Shown here one piece after another: positions 32,980 to 42,311 of a DNA stretch of 64,000 bases. Origin of the DNA: Microbispora catharanthi. GTDB lineage: Bacteria > Actinomycetota > Actinomycetes > Streptosporangiales > Streptosporangiaceae. The stretch spans positions 99,462-163,461 of the forward strand of contig NZ_VDMA02000021.1 in NCBI RefSeq assembly GCF_006334915.2, given 5' to 3'. The position numbers and the translations under genes were made by a program. Within the stretch, counting starts at the first letter, position 1. Every line of letters starts with the position of its first letter. The notes below the pieces were generated by a model. It did no database searches, had not been told where the DNA came from, and worked only from the letters and a program-made list of their open reading frames with translations.

Positions 32980-33611
32980 CGCGGGACTCTCCGCTCAGCC
33001 TCCTGGTCCTGCACGCCGTTCGCATCACCGGGTTCGCGGACACTCCGGTGATCGCTCGTCGGTACGGACTCGACGCGGACACGACGAAAGAGGTGCTGCG
33101 CGACGCCGAGGCACATGGCTGGGTCGAGCACACCGCCTTCGCCGGCACCGGAGGCTGGTCGTTGACCGAACCGGGCCGGACCGAGAACGAGCGCCTGCTC
33201 GCGGCCGAGCTCACCCGCGTCGGCGCCGCCGACGAGGTCCGGGACGTCTACCGCAGGTTCCTCCCGCTGAACGCCCTCCTGCTGCAAGCCTGCACCGACT
33301 GGCAACTCCGGCCCACCGCCGGCGATCGGCTCGCCGTCAACGACCACTCCGATCCCGCCTGGGACGCAGGAGTGCTGCATGAGCTCGCCTGCGTCGACCG
33401 GGCGCTCACCCCACTCGCAGACCGGCTCGGCCGCGTCCTCACGCGGTTTAGCGGATATGACACACGATTCACCACAGCCCTGGGGCGCGCCCAAGCCGGG
33501 GACGGCGCCTGGGTCGACCACACCGACGTGGACTCCTGCCATCGCGTCTGGTTCGAGCTCCACGAAGACCTCATCGCCACGCTCGGCCTCGACCGGCACG
33601 CGGAACCCTGA
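32976..33611 (+). CDS. Winged-helix-like transcription regulator
   Basis: A 211-residue protein. The first 75 residues look like a winged helix (SLLVLHAVRITGFADTPVIARRYGLDADTTKEVLRDAEAHGWVEH, then WSLTEPGRTENERLL). The rest is helical with no recognised motif (LPLNALLLQACTDWQLRP, DRALTPLADRLGRVLTRFSGY). It overlaps the previous gene by four bases (GTGA), so the two are made together and probably control the divergent PEP-synthase-like gene. Confidence 0.8.
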   Translation: MTRDSPLSLLVLHAVRITGFADTPVIARRYGLDADTTKEVLRDAEAHGWVEHTAFAGTGGWSLTEPGRTENERLLAAELTRVGAADEVRDVYRRFLPLNALLLQACTDWQLRPTAGDRLAVNDHSDPAWDAGVLHELACVDRALTPLADRLGRVLTRFSGYDTRFTTALGRAQAGDGAWVDHTDVDSCHRVWFELHEDLIATLGLDRHAEP

Positions 33612-33721
33612 CCCCGCTACGGGGGCCCTGGCCCGCTCCCCCCACAGGTGACGACGGCTGCCGGCCGACCCGCCACGGCCTGTCCGAGGCTGTCCCTTCC
33701 ACGGCGAGTAGCGTGGTCAAC

Positions 33722-35476
33722 ATGCGGATCGAGGACTACGCCCTCATCGGGGACACGCAGTCAGCCGCCCTCGTCGGTCGCAACGGATCGATCGACTGGC
33801 TCTGCCTTCCCCGGTTCGACTCCCCCGCATGCTTCGCCAAGCTCCTCGGTGACGAGTCCAACGGGTTCTGGCGGCTGGCCCCCACCGGACATGAGATGGC
33901 CACGCGGCGCGCGTACGTCGACGACACGCTGATCCTCGAGACCATATGGGAGACCTCCACGGGGACCGTCAAGGTCATCGACTTCATGCCTCCCCGGCAC
34001 GTCAACCCCTCCTTGGTCCGGATCGTGGAGGGCGTGTCCGGGACGGTGGACATGACCGCAGAGATCAGCATCCGGTTCGACTACGGCAGGATCGTCCCTT
34101 GGGCCCGCCGCTTCGACGGCCGACTCCACGCCATCGGCGGGCCCGACTCGGTCTGGATCGCCACTCCCCTCCACCTGGAGGGCAGCGGCGACCGCCACAC
34201 CGGCGCCTTCACGATCGCCGCAGGGCAACGCCGGTCGTTCGTGTTCACGTGGCACCCCTCGCACCAGCCGGAACCCCGCGGCATCGATCCCGGCGAGCAA
34301 CTCACCGAGACCAACCTGTTCTGGGAGGAGTGGGTCTCCCGCTGCTGGCTCCCGGGCCGCCACCGCGCCGCCGTGGTCCGCTCCCTCATCACGCTCAAGG
34401 CGCTCACCTACAGCCCGACCGGCGGCATCGTGGCGGCTCCCACCACGTCGCTGCCCGAGCATCTCGGCGGGGTGCGTAACTGGGACTACAGATATTGCTG
34501 GCTGCGCGACGCCGCGATGACACTCGACGCCCTGACCGAATCCGGATACGTCACCGAGGCCGGCGCCTGGCTTGACTGGCTGCTCCGCGCCATCGCGGGC
34601 CGCCCGGAGGACCTCCAGATCATGTATGGCGTGGCAGGCGAAAGGCGCCTGCCGGAGCAGACGCTCGACTGGCTTCCCGGGTACGAAGGCTCCCGGCCGG
34701 TGCGGATCGGCAACGGCGCCGCCGGCCAGCTTCAGCTCGACGTCTACGGCGAGGTGCTCAACTGCTTCTACCGGGCCCGGAAGCTGGGGATGCCGCCTCA
34801 CGACTACGCCTGGACCATCGTCTGCCGGCTGATGGACTTCCTGGAGCACAGCTGGGCCCAGCCCGACGAGGGCCTGTGGGAGGTACGCGGCCCGCGGCGG
34901 CACTTCGTCCATTCCAAGGTCATGGCGTGGGTGGCGGCAGACCGGCAGGTGCGGGCGATCGAAGAGCTCGGCCACACCGGTCCCCTCAAGCGCTGGCGGG
35001 CCATGCGGGACCGGATCCACGCCGAGGTCTGCGACAGGGGCTTCGACCGCGAGCGCGGCACGTTCACCCAGTCGTACGGCTCTCGCGAACTCGACGCGGC
35101 GCTGCTCCTCATCCCGATCGTCGGCTTCCTGCCCCCTGAGGACCCCCGGGTCACCGGCACGATCGACGCGATCGAACGTGAGCTGATGTCCGACTGCTTC
35201 GTGCTGCGCTATCCGATCTCCGAAAGCAACCACATCGACGGCCTGCCCGGAGCCGAAGGTGCCTTTCTCGCCTGCAGCTTCTGGCTGGCCGAAGCGCTCA
35301 ACCTTGTCGGCCGCAAGGACGAAGCCATGGTCCTGTTCGAGCGGCTGCTGGCCCTCACCAACGACGTGGGCCTGCTCTCCGAGGAGTACGACTTCGTCCA
35401 GGCGCGCCATCTGGGCAACTTCCCTCAGGCGTTCACCCACCTGCACCTGATCCATACAGCCCTGGCGCTCTGCTAG
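33722..35476 (+). CDS. GH15 family glycosidase (trehalase/glucoamylase type)
   Basis: A 584-residue enzyme. It begins MRIEDYALIGDTQSAALVGRN, the usual start of actinobacterial GH15 proteins, so ATG 33722 is preferred over GTG 33713. The beta-sandwich N-domain is followed by an (alpha/alpha)6 barrel with LPEHLGGVRNWDYRYCWLRDAAMTLDAL and the catalytic Glu regions around LWEVRGPRRHFVHSKVM and LLSEEYDF. Close relatives in mycobacteria and Streptomyces are cytosolic trehalases; others act on alpha-glucans. There is no signal peptide. Confidence 0.9.
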   Translation: MRIEDYALIGDTQSAALVGRNGSIDWLCLPRFDSPACFAKLLGDESNGFWRLAPTGHEMATRRAYVDDTLILETIWETSTGTVKVIDFMPPRHVNPSLVRIVEGVSGTVDMTAEISIRFDYGRIVPWARRFDGRLHAIGGPDSVWIATPLHLEGSGDRHTGAFTIAAGQRRSFVFTWHPSHQPEPRGIDPGEQLTETNLFWEEWVSRCWLPGRHRAAVVRSLITLKALTYSPTGGIVAAPTTSLPEHLGGVRNWDYRYCWLRDAAMTLDALTESGYVTEAGAWLDWLLRAIAGRPEDLQIMYGVAGERRLPEQTLDWLPGYEGSRPVRIGNGAAGQLQLDVYGEVLNCFYRARKLGMPPHDYAWTIVCRLMDFLEHSWAQPDEGLWEVRGPRRHFVHSKVMAWVAADRQVRAIEELGHTGPLKRWRAMRDRIHAEVCDRGFDRERGTFTQSYGSRELDAALLLIPIVGFLPPEDPRVTGTIDAIERELMSDCFVLRYPISESNHIDGLPGAEGAFLACSFWLAEALNLVGRKDEAMVLFERLLALTNDVGLLSEEYDFVQARHLGNFPQAFTHLHLIHTALALC

Positions 35477-35505
35477 TGGTGCCGGAACGTTCACCGGCTT
35501 GATGC

Positions 35506-37314
35506 TCACGCGAGCTCGGATCGGAGGATCTCCGCCACGGAGCGGTGGGCGCCGAGGCGGGATGGGATGGCGGTGAGCCCTGCCACCACAAGCGGGGTTC
35601 CGAGCAACACGAGGAGCAGCCACCCTGGCGAGGGGATGGTGAGAACTCCGTGTCTGAAGATATCGCACAGGTAGATGCCTACAGGGATGCCGACGACGGC
35701 ACCCGGCAGCGCGGGGAGCAGCTGTGCCGCGGACAGTCCTGCGCTGACCTGTCCGGGGGTCGCGCCGAGAGCGCGTGACAGTGCCGATGAACGCCTGGCG
35801 TCGAGCTTCGTCGCCCAGGTGACGGCGATCATGTTGATGGTCGCGAGAACGACCAACATGATCGTGATCATCGCCATCAGCTGGTTGATCCGGTCGATCC
35901 GCGGATCGTCTACATCGTGGGAGAAGTGACGGGCCAGATAGGAATCGTTGGCCAGGATCGTGACGATCCCGGTGACGGTGATGGCGACACTGAGCGCGCT
36001 CAGGACGGCGCGGCGTGGCCGGCGGGCGGTCAGCCGCAAGCCGAGAAGCATGGGGACGGGCAGTCGTGCCGAGACGGCGATCAACCAGGCTCTGCGCCGT
36101 GGCGGGCGGGCCTCGTCGGCCAGTGCGCTGACCGTGCTGGTGCGGGCGGCTCGGATGGCGGGAACGAGCGTTGCGGCCAGCGCCACCGCCAGTGCTACGG
36201 CGAGGATGAGCACGATCGCGGACACGGTCAGCGACGGCGCGCCCGGGGTACCGATCAGGCCGGCACCGGTCCTGGCGAACGGCGGGGCGGCCAGCCATCC
36301 GGCCACCAGCCCGACCGCTGCCGCTGCCAGGGCCAGAACCAGATGCTCGGCGAGGAGCACGGAGGCGACGAGCCCCGGCGTGCCGCCGACCGCCTTGAGC
36401 AGTCCGACCCGCCTGGTCTGCTCCACCATTCGGCGGCCGACCAGCACGGCCAGGCCGGCGACCGCGAGCAGGCCGAACAGCCAGCCGCCGATCCGCATGG
36501 CCTGCTGCGCGTTCTCCACCACCAGGTTGTCCACGTCAAGGATCCTCTGCCACGGTGACAGGATCGGCTCGGTCGGAGACCAGTTGGCGTTGTGGGCGAT
36601 GGCGAACGCTTGGGCCTGGGCCGGATTGGCCAGCTTCAGGTTGAGGAGGTAGGACAGGGACCCCGCTGATGTGGCAAGAGCCGTGGCAGCCGGCTTGGTG
36701 AGCCAGACCAGGCCGGGAGTGGGGAACCTCGAGGAATGGAGCAACGACGCCGGAATGCTGGCGCAGCCCATGCTGCAGAGGCCTCCGGGGTAAGCCGGAA
36801 GGCCGGCGGTGACCGCCATCCCGACGACCCGGAATGAGCGGCCACCCAGGGTGACCTGATCGCCGACGTGAACGCCGAGCGCGTCGGCGAAGCTGCGCTC
36901 GATCACCACACCGCCGTCGCGCACCCAACTGCCCTGCGTCGGTTTCGGCTGGTCGATCGAGGCCGGCGCCAGGTCGCGCCCTTCTGCCATGACGTCTGCT
37001 GTACGGCCCCGTGCCCCGATCACGGTGAAGGCGAGCGGATACGGCCCGCTGTGGCCGGTGACGCCGGAAGCGTGGATCAGCGCGTCGACGACGGCGGACT
37101 GGCCGGGCCCAGCCGGGAGGCTCGCCACCACGTCCGGCCCGGCCGTCGCCGCCCGGGTCTGCTGGTACGGCTTGTCGGTCACCCCATACAGGGCGAGCCC
37201 GATGGTCAGTGTGGTGGTGGCGACCCCGATCACGAGGATCATCAACACCGCCTCGACCGGGCGTCGCCGCAGGTCTCGGATGGCGAGGCGGAGAATGAGC
37301 AGGATGCGGCCCAC
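35506..37314 (-). CDS. FtsX-like ABC transporter permease
   Basis: A 602-residue membrane protein. An N-terminal helix (PVEAVLMILVIGVATTTLTIGLALYGV) precedes a large extracytoplasmic region (residues about 50-270), then FtsX-type helix bundles near residues 275-390 and 440-580. It is a MacB/LolC-like permease that moves or releases lipophilic or peptide substrates at the membrane rather than importing. It starts four bases after the ATPase stop. The divergent two-component system at 38311 probably senses the same stress. Confidence 0.88.
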   Translation of the reverse strand: MGRILLILRLAIRDLRRRPVEAVLMILVIGVATTTLTIGLALYGVTDKPYQQTRAATAGPDVVASLPAGPGQSAVVDALIHASGVTGHSGPYPLAFTVIGARGRTADVMAEGRDLAPASIDQPKPTQGSWVRDGGVVIERSFADALGVHVGDQVTLGGRSFRVVGMAVTAGLPAYPGGLCSMGCASIPASLLHSSRFPTPGLVWLTKPAATALATSAGSLSYLLNLKLANPAQAQAFAIAHNANWSPTEPILSPWQRILDVDNLVVENAQQAMRIGGWLFGLLAVAGLAVLVGRRMVEQTRRVGLLKAVGGTPGLVASVLLAEHLVLALAAAAVGLVAGWLAAPPFARTGAGLIGTPGAPSLTVSAIVLILAVALAVALAATLVPAIRAARTSTVSALADEARPPRRRAWLIAVSARLPVPMLLGLRLTARRPRRAVLSALSVAITVTGIVTILANDSYLARHFSHDVDDPRIDRINQLMAMITIMLVVLATINMIAVTWATKLDARRSSALSRALGATPGQVSAGLSAAQLLPALPGAVVGIPVGIYLCDIFRHGVLTIPSPGWLLLVLLGTPLVVAGLTAIPSRLGAHRSVAEILRSELA

Positions 37315-37318
37315 TGCG

Positions 37319-38059
37319 TCAGCCCTCCAGCCCGGCGAAAGCGCCGGGGTTGCCGCTGATGAGGCCCATCGTTCTGGTCTCGTCCACGAAGGCGCCGTCG
37401 CGCATCGAGATCAGTCGCTCCGCGGTGGCGGCGATGCGCGAGTCGTGGGTGATGATGATCAGCGCCTGCCCGGCCCTGTGCAGGCTGCCGAACAGTTGAA
37501 GTACGTCCAGTGTCGCGGCGCTGTCCAGATTGCCGGTGGGTTCGTCGGCGAGGACGACGAGCGGCTTGTTGCTCAGCGCGCGGGCCACCGCGACCCGCTG
37601 GCGCTGACCGCCGGACAACGCCGAGGGCAGAAACCCGGCCCGGTCGGCCATGCCGACCCGTTCCAGCAGATCGATGGCCTGTGCTCGTGCCGCCCGCGGC
37701 GAGCGGCCGGCCAGCAGTGCCGGCAACTCCACGTTCTCCACCGCGCTGAGCTCGTCGATGAGGTGGAAGGCCTGGAAGACGAAGCCGACGGCCTCACGCC
37801 GCAGCCGAGCCAGGGCCTTCTCGCTCATCTGATCGAGACGGCATCCGGCCAGCCGTATCTCACCATCGGTGGGCCGTTCAAGCCCGCCGAGCAGATGCAG
37901 CAGGGTGGATTTCCCACAGCCGCTGGGGCCCATCACGGCCACCATTTCGCCCGGTGCGACATCCAAATCGACACCGTCGACGGCGCGCACCAGTCCCGTG
38001 GCTTTGCCGAACTCCTTGCGCAACCCGCGGGTGCGCAGTACCGAAGTGGTGTGGGTCAT
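37319..38059 (-). CDS. ABC transporter ATP-binding protein (MacB/LolD type)
   Basis: A 246-residue ATPase. Walker A is GPSGCGKST, the Q-loop AFHLIDELSAVENVELPALLAG, the signature LSGGQRQRVAVARAL, Walker B PLVVLADEPTGNLD, and the H-loop ITHDSR. It is of the LolD/MacB group that pairs with FtsX-like permeases. It is first in a two-gene operon, with the GAGGTGTA dyad 147 bases upstream. Confidence 0.93.
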   Translation of the reverse strand: MTHTTSVLRTRGLRKEFGKATGLVRAVDGVDLDVAPGEMVAVMGPSGCGKSTLLHLLGGLERPTDGEIRLAGCRLDQMSEKALARLRREAVGFVFQAFHLIDELSAVENVELPALLAGRSPRAARAQAIDLLERVGMADRAGFLPSALSGGQRQRVAVARALSNKPLVVLADEPTGNLDSAATLDVLQLFGSLHRAGQALIIITHDSRIAATAERLISMRDGAFVDETRTMGLISGNPGAFAGLEG

Positions 38060-38205
38060 GGTTCATTCCTTCGCATTGCGGTCAGCGTGCAATCGGAAAG
38101 CGCACAGCGGCGCCGATACTGCTTGTCCGGCCCGCGGCCTCGCAGCATGCCGACCACGGTAGGTAGCGGCCGACTGATGACGACATACGGCTGAGAGGCG
38201 TCTGC

Positions 38206-38227
38206 GAGGTGTATCCAGGTACACCTC
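38206..38227. promoter_or_regulatory. GAGGTGTA-N6-TACACCTC dyad
   Basis: Eight-base perfect arms with a TCCAGG spacer, in the 250-base divergent region between the ABC operon and the histidine kinase. The size fits a NarL/LuxR-type response-regulator dimer, such as the one encoded at 39735. Confidence 0.65.
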
Positions 38228-38310
38228 CGATTGAGGGTTCAGCAGCACTGTGGGCTCGACCACGTGCCCGGCACACTGAACGGGAGTGACCCCGGCCAAG
38301 GAGATCAGCA

Positions 38311-39771
38311 GTGAGCGGCACAGCGACGACCCCGGGCGCACAGATCCCTCGGCGTGGACCTTTGTCCTGGATGGGCGGGGGCCTGGTTGCCGCTGCCCGC
38401 GGGCTGGCATTCTGCCTGGCGTTCAGCGGGCTGACGCTGGCCGGGGCCGCCGCCCTGCTGGCGGCTCCGGCCCTGGTGCTGGCCGTGCTGACCTACGGTG
38501 GGGCGCTGCCCGGCGGTGACCATGGCGTCGTGTGGCTGGGCGTGGCGGTCACGCTGGTGCCCTGCGGCGTGCTGGGCGTGCGCTGGGTGGCCGGGCTGAC
38601 CAGGCGGCTGGCCGGGAAGTGGTCGGGGGTGCCCATCGCCGTTCCGTACCGGCCGGATCCGGGCGGCGAGCAGACCAGCCGTTGGTCGCGGCTCCGGCGG
38701 TGGACCGGCCGGCTGCTGGCCGACCCGGCAACCTGGCGGGACCTGCTGTGGACGGCCGTGAACGCATGCGGGGGCTGCGTTCTGGTCGCCGCGCCGGCCG
38801 GGCTGGTGCTCTATGGGCTGGGGGCCATGGTCGCGCTCGGCCCAACCGGGTCGCGGGCGCCGGATCTTCCAGCGCCGGCGGCCCCTGCGGCGCCGTCTGC
38901 TCCAGGTCCCGCTCTGCCGGCCGAGACGCACTCCGAGGGCCTCATCCACTGGCTGGCCATCCCGCTTCACCCCGGCAGCCTTACCGCGTGGCTGGCCATC
39001 CCGCTGGGTCTGGCGATAACCGCACTCGGGCTGTGGGCCGGCCGGCGAATGCTGCCCGCGTACGGCGTGTTCGCCCGCTCGATGCTGGGACCGACCCGCC
39101 AAGCCGAGCTGGCGCTGCGGGTCCGGCACCTGGCCCGGACCCGGTCCGACGCCATCGACACCGGCGCGGCCGAGATGCGCCGGATCGAGCGGGACCTGCA
39201 CGACGGCGCGCAGGCCCGGCTGGTGGCGATGGGAATGACCCTGGACGCAGCCTCGCAGCTGCTCCACACCAGCCCCGCGGCTGCCGAGGCACTCCTGGCC
39301 GAGGCCAAGGATTCCTCCGTCAAGGCGCTGGCCGAGCTGCGTGACCTGGTCCGCGGCATCCACCCGCCGATGCTGGCCGACCGCGGCCTGTCCGACGCGG
39401 TCCACGGGCTGGCTCTGGACCTGCCGCTGCGGGTCCATTTCGCCGGCGAGCTACCCGGTCGTCCCCCGGCACCGGTCGAGTCGGCGGCCTATTTCGCCGT
39501 CAGCGAGCTGCTGGCCAACGTGTCCAAGCATGCGGGGGCCGATCAGGTGTGGATCGACATCAGCCATGCCGGCGGGGTGCTGCGGATCGGCGTCACCGAC
39601 GACGGCCGCGGCGGTGTCGACCCCGCCCGCGGCACCGGCCTCCGCGGCGTCGAGCGACGCCTTGCCGCGTTCGACGGCGTTCTGGCCGTCAGCAGCCCGC
39701 CAGGCGGGCCTACCATGGCGACCATGGAGATCCCGTGCGCGTTGTCATCGCCGAAGACCTCTTCCTCCTGA
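38311..39771 (+). CDS. Sensor histidine kinase (NarL-type, HisKA_3)
   Basis: A 486-residue membrane kinase. Several hydrophobic helices fill residues 25-90, 150-175 and 225-245, with a Pro/Ala-rich extracytoplasmic loop between the last two. The HisKA_3 phospho-acceptor is RIERDLHDGAQARLVAMGM. The ATPase has N-box ELLANVSKHAGADQ and DDGRGGVDPARGTGLRGV. GTG 38311 follows GATCAGCAGT with weak Shine-Dalgarno. It overlaps the response regulator by 37 bases, and is divergent from an ABC exporter that it likely controls. Confidence 0.9.
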   Translation: MSGTATTPGAQIPRRGPLSWMGGGLVAAARGLAFCLAFSGLTLAGAAALLAAPALVLAVLTYGGALPGGDHGVVWLGVAVTLVPCGVLGVRWVAGLTRRLAGKWSGVPIAVPYRPDPGGEQTSRWSRLRRWTGRLLADPATWRDLLWTAVNACGGCVLVAAPAGLVLYGLGAMVALGPTGSRAPDLPAPAAPAAPSAPGPALPAETHSEGLIHWLAIPLHPGSLTAWLAIPLGLAITALGLWAGRRMLPAYGVFARSMLGPTRQAELALRVRHLARTRSDAIDTGAAEMRRIERDLHDGAQARLVAMGMTLDAASQLLHTSPAAAEALLAEAKDSSVKALAELRDLVRGIHPPMLADRGLSDAVHGLALDLPLRVHFAGELPGRPPAPVESAAYFAVSELLANVSKHAGADQVWIDISHAGGVLRIGVTDDGRGGVDPARGTGLRGVERRLAAFDGVLAVSSPPGGPTMATMEIPCALSSPKTSSS

Positions 39772-40379
39772 GGGACGGTCTGACCCGGATGCTCGAGGCG
39801 CACGGACTGCAGGTCGCTGCCGCCGTCGACAACGGGCCGGATCTACTTGCCGCCGTAACAGCGGACAAGCCCGACGTAGTCATCGTGGACGTCCGGCTGC
39901 CCCCGACCTTCACCGACGAGGGACTGCGGGCTGCGCTGGAAGCCCGGCGCCGGATGCCCGGGCTGCCGGTGCTGGTGCTGTCGCAGTACGTCGAGCAGCT
40001 GTACGCCCGCGAATTGCTGGCCGGCGGCACCGGCGGCATCGGTTACCTGCTCAAGGACCGGGTGGTCGACAGCGCCCAGTTCGTCGACGCGGTGCGCCGG
40101 GTGGCCGGCGGCGGTACCGCGATGGACCCGGAGGTGATCGCCCGCCTGCTGGCACACAACTCCGGCGACGGCGCCGTCACCGCACTCACCCCGCGCGAGC
40201 GCGAGGTGCTCGCCCTGATGGCAGAAGGCCGCTCGAACGCGGCGATCGCCGTGCAGATGGTCATCACCGAGCGGGCCGTCGCCAAGCACACCGCGTCCAT
40301 CTTCCTCAGGCTCGGTCTGCAGCCCTCCGACGATGACAACCGGCGGGTCCTCGCCGTCCTCGCCTACCTCAACCGCTGA
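39735..40379 (+). CDS. NarL/LuxR-type response regulator
   Basis: A 214-residue regulator. The receiver has acidic pocket AEDL, the phospho-acceptor Asp in DVVIVDVRLPP, and Lys in GYLLKDRV. The C-terminal LuxR HTH is LTPREREVLALMAEGRSNAAIAVQMVITERAVAKHTASIFLRLGL. GTG 39735 lies inside the kinase gene in another frame, giving a 37-base overlap. Likely targets are the divergent ABC operon and its own operon via the dyad at 38206. Confidence 0.92.
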   Translation: MRVVIAEDLFLLRDGLTRMLEAHGLQVAAAVDNGPDLLAAVTADKPDVVIVDVRLPPTFTDEGLRAALEARRRMPGLPVLVLSQYVEQLYARELLAGGTGGIGYLLKDRVVDSAQFVDAVRRVAGGGTAMDPEVIARLLAHNSGDGAVTALTPREREVLALMAEGRSNAAIAVQMVITERAVAKHTASIFLRLGLQPSDDDNRRVLAVLAYLNR

Positions 40380-40448
40380 CCCCGCGCGCGACATGCCCAT
40401 ACTTCGCAGATCATCGATCGCCGGAGCCGTGAAGAGCACGTCGGACAC
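40380..40448 (-). pseudogene. Possible RelE/ParE toxin N-terminal remnant
   Basis: A GTG at 40446-40448 opens a frame reading SDVLFTAPAIDDLRSMG, the usual beta-alpha start of RelE/ParE toxins. The homology ends there and the frame runs antisense into the response regulator. The rest of the toxin and any antitoxin are missing. The remaining bases up to 40615 show a GTCGAGGGGTGTCGAGCCCC hairpin-like stretch but no gene. Confidence 0.35.
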
Positions 40449-40615
40449 GGGCTACTCGAGGCATCGAGTCGAGGGGTGTCGAGCCCCTGGACCCGGGTAG
40501 GGCACAGCACGGTCACGGAAAGTCAGCGCGCGAGCACTTTCCCGCAGCGGTGTCGGGCGATTGGTGCCGTCAGCGAATAACACCCGATCGAACGGGATAA
40601 CCAAAAGGATGGATC

Positions 40616-41965
40616 ATGAAGAAGTCCTTTGACGTCGTCGTGATCGGAACAGGGGAAGCCGGCTCAGCGGTGGCCATGCGATGCCGGGCGGCCGGCCGGA
40701 ACGTGGCGATCGTCGACTCCCGGCCCTTTGGCGGCACCTGTGGGCTGCGTGGCTGTGACCCCAAGAAGGTGTTGGTGGGAGCGGCCGAGATCATCGATCG
40801 GAAACGTCGCATGGAGGGCCGAGGCGTTGCTGGTGACCTGCGCATCGACTGGCCTGAGCTGATCCGTTTCAAGGCCACGTTCACCGACCCCTTTCCCCGG
40901 CAGCGTGAGGATGGCTTCGTCCAAGCAGGGGTGGAACCCTTCCACGGGCGTGCACGCTTTCTTGACCAGCGTTCGATCGAGGTTGGCCAGGACGTGCTCG
41001 ACGGCGCTCACCTGGTCGTAGCAGTCGGCGCGTGGCCGGCCAGGCTGGGCATCCAGGGCGAGCACCATCTCACCCGCAGCGACCAGTTTCTCGACCTGCA
41101 GGAGTTGCCTCGACGGATCGCGTTCGTCGGAGGTGGTTACATCGGCTTCGAGTTCGGGCACATCGCGGCCAGGGCCGGGGCGACAGTCACGATCTTGCAC
41201 GGAGGGGCTCGGCCGCTCAAACACTTTGACCACGACCTCGTGGCGCGGCTATTGGAGCGCACCCGTGACCTGGGCATCGACGTTCGGACCGGTACGAAGG
41301 TCACGGGCGTCGAGGGAGCACCGGGAAGCTTCAAGGTCACGGCCCTGACGGATTCGGGGCCTGAGGTCTTCGAGGCGGACATGGTTGTCCATTCGGCCGG
41401 TCGCGCACCCGAGGTGGACGATCTCGATCTGTCCGCCGCGGGGGTCGAGTTCGATCGCCGTGGGATCCGGGTCAACGGCCACCTGCAGAGCGTCTCGAAC
41501 CCGGCGGTGTACGCGGCGGGTGATGCGGCCGACAGTGGAGGTCTGCCCGAGACGCCCCTCGCGCAGTACGAGGGCGGCCTCGTCGCCGAGAACATCGTGG
41601 AGGGCAACCAGCGTACGGCGGACTACCTCGGCATGGCGAGTGTGGTCTACTCGATTCCCGCACTGAGCGCGGTGGGGATGACGGAGGAGGAAGCCCACCT
41701 CAAGGGTCTGACGTTCACCGTCAACCAGGCGGATACCTCTGGCTGGTACTCAGCGCGGCGGGTCGCCGAGCCTGCGTCGATGTACAAGATCCTGATCGAG
41801 AAGGACAGTGGCAGGATTCTCGGAGCTCACCTCTTGGGCCCGGAGGCTGACGAGTTCGCGAACGTCTTCGCTCTTGCCATCCGAGCGGACGTCCGCGCTG
41901 ACGCGCTGAAGCACGCGCTGTTCGTCTACCCGACCCAGGCCTCCAACATGGCATGGATGCTGTAG
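40616..41965 (+). CDS. Pyridine nucleotide-disulfide oxidoreductase (glutathione-reductase-like)
   Basis: A 449-residue FAD/NAD(P) enzyme. FAD site VVVIGTGEAGSAVAMRC; redox disulfide GGTCGLRGCDPKK (Cys-x4-Cys as in the class I family, but with GLRG instead of LNVG); NAD(P) site IAFVGGGYIGFEFGHIAARAGA; FAD closing motif NPAVYAAGDAADSGGLP. The C-terminal dimer motif, normally HPTxSE with a catalytic His, reads VYPTQASNMAWML, so the base is missing. It may reduce small disulfides or metals with a modified mechanism, or be partly inactive. It borders the mosaic island. Confidence 0.87.
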   Translation: MKKSFDVVVIGTGEAGSAVAMRCRAAGRNVAIVDSRPFGGTCGLRGCDPKKVLVGAAEIIDRKRRMEGRGVAGDLRIDWPELIRFKATFTDPFPRQREDGFVQAGVEPFHGRARFLDQRSIEVGQDVLDGAHLVVAVGAWPARLGIQGEHHLTRSDQFLDLQELPRRIAFVGGGYIGFEFGHIAARAGATVTILHGGARPLKHFDHDLVARLLERTRDLGIDVRTGTKVTGVEGAPGSFKVTALTDSGPEVFEADMVVHSAGRAPEVDDLDLSAAGVEFDRRGIRVNGHLQSVSNPAVYAAGDAADSGGLPETPLAQYEGGLVAENIVEGNQRTADYLGMASVVYSIPALSAVGMTEEEAHLKGLTFTVNQADTSGWYSARRVAEPASMYKILIEKDSGRILGAHLLGPEADEFANVFALAIRADVRADALKHALFVYPTQASNMAWML

Positions 41966-42013
41966 TGCCCGATCTCGGACGGGCCAGACGGAGGCCACCA
42001 TGAACCGCGCGCT

Positions 42014-42105
42014 CTATGGCCAGTAGCGACGGCGGGACTCGGTGAACTTGGCCGGATCGTGGTCGTGCCATCGGCGCAGTTCGGTCGAGAGCGCCACATC
42101 CCTGC
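42014..42105 (-). pseudogene. DUF488-family C-terminal remnant
   Basis: The minus strand reads LSTELRRWHDHDPAKFTESRRRYWP and stops at 42014. The pattern 'ELRRWFGHDP..F.EFRRRY' is the C-terminus of DUF488 proteins. No upstream domain is present in any frame, so it is a broken fragment. Confidence 0.5.
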
Positions 42106-42220
42106 TCCCGGTGGGGAGCGTCATCGCTGGGCCTCGCGACCCCGGCGCCACAGGCTGTCCACAGCGAGGGCTCCTCCCCCGCTATAAGCGATGGCCTCCA
42201 AGCAGGCCTGACCACCGCCC

Positions 42221-42311
42221 GGAGGTCTCAGCAATCCGGCTACTCCTCCGAAGAGGTCGTCAGCCCAGTCGCGCACCAAGCCGATGGGGCAGGAGACTCC
42301 GGTGCCAACGA
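42221..42311 (-). pseudogene. msrA 3'-end fragment, copy A (most decayed)
   Basis: On the minus strand this reads GTGVSCPIGL, then diverges, but the trailing sequence (GACGACCTC, then GAGTAGCCGG, then TGAGACCTCC) matches the segment around the stop codon of copy D at 55 kb. The upstream part of the fragment (YHQQYL...) is gone. It abuts the start of a serine-recombinase remnant at 42309, the arrangement expected of an attachment site beside its integrase gene. Confidence 0.65.

Noticed and set aside
33761..36298. Minus-strand open frame of 845 codons over the GH15 gene
   Set aside because: GH15 on the plus strand has all family motifs; the antisense frame only exists because stop codons are rare in GC-rich DNA.
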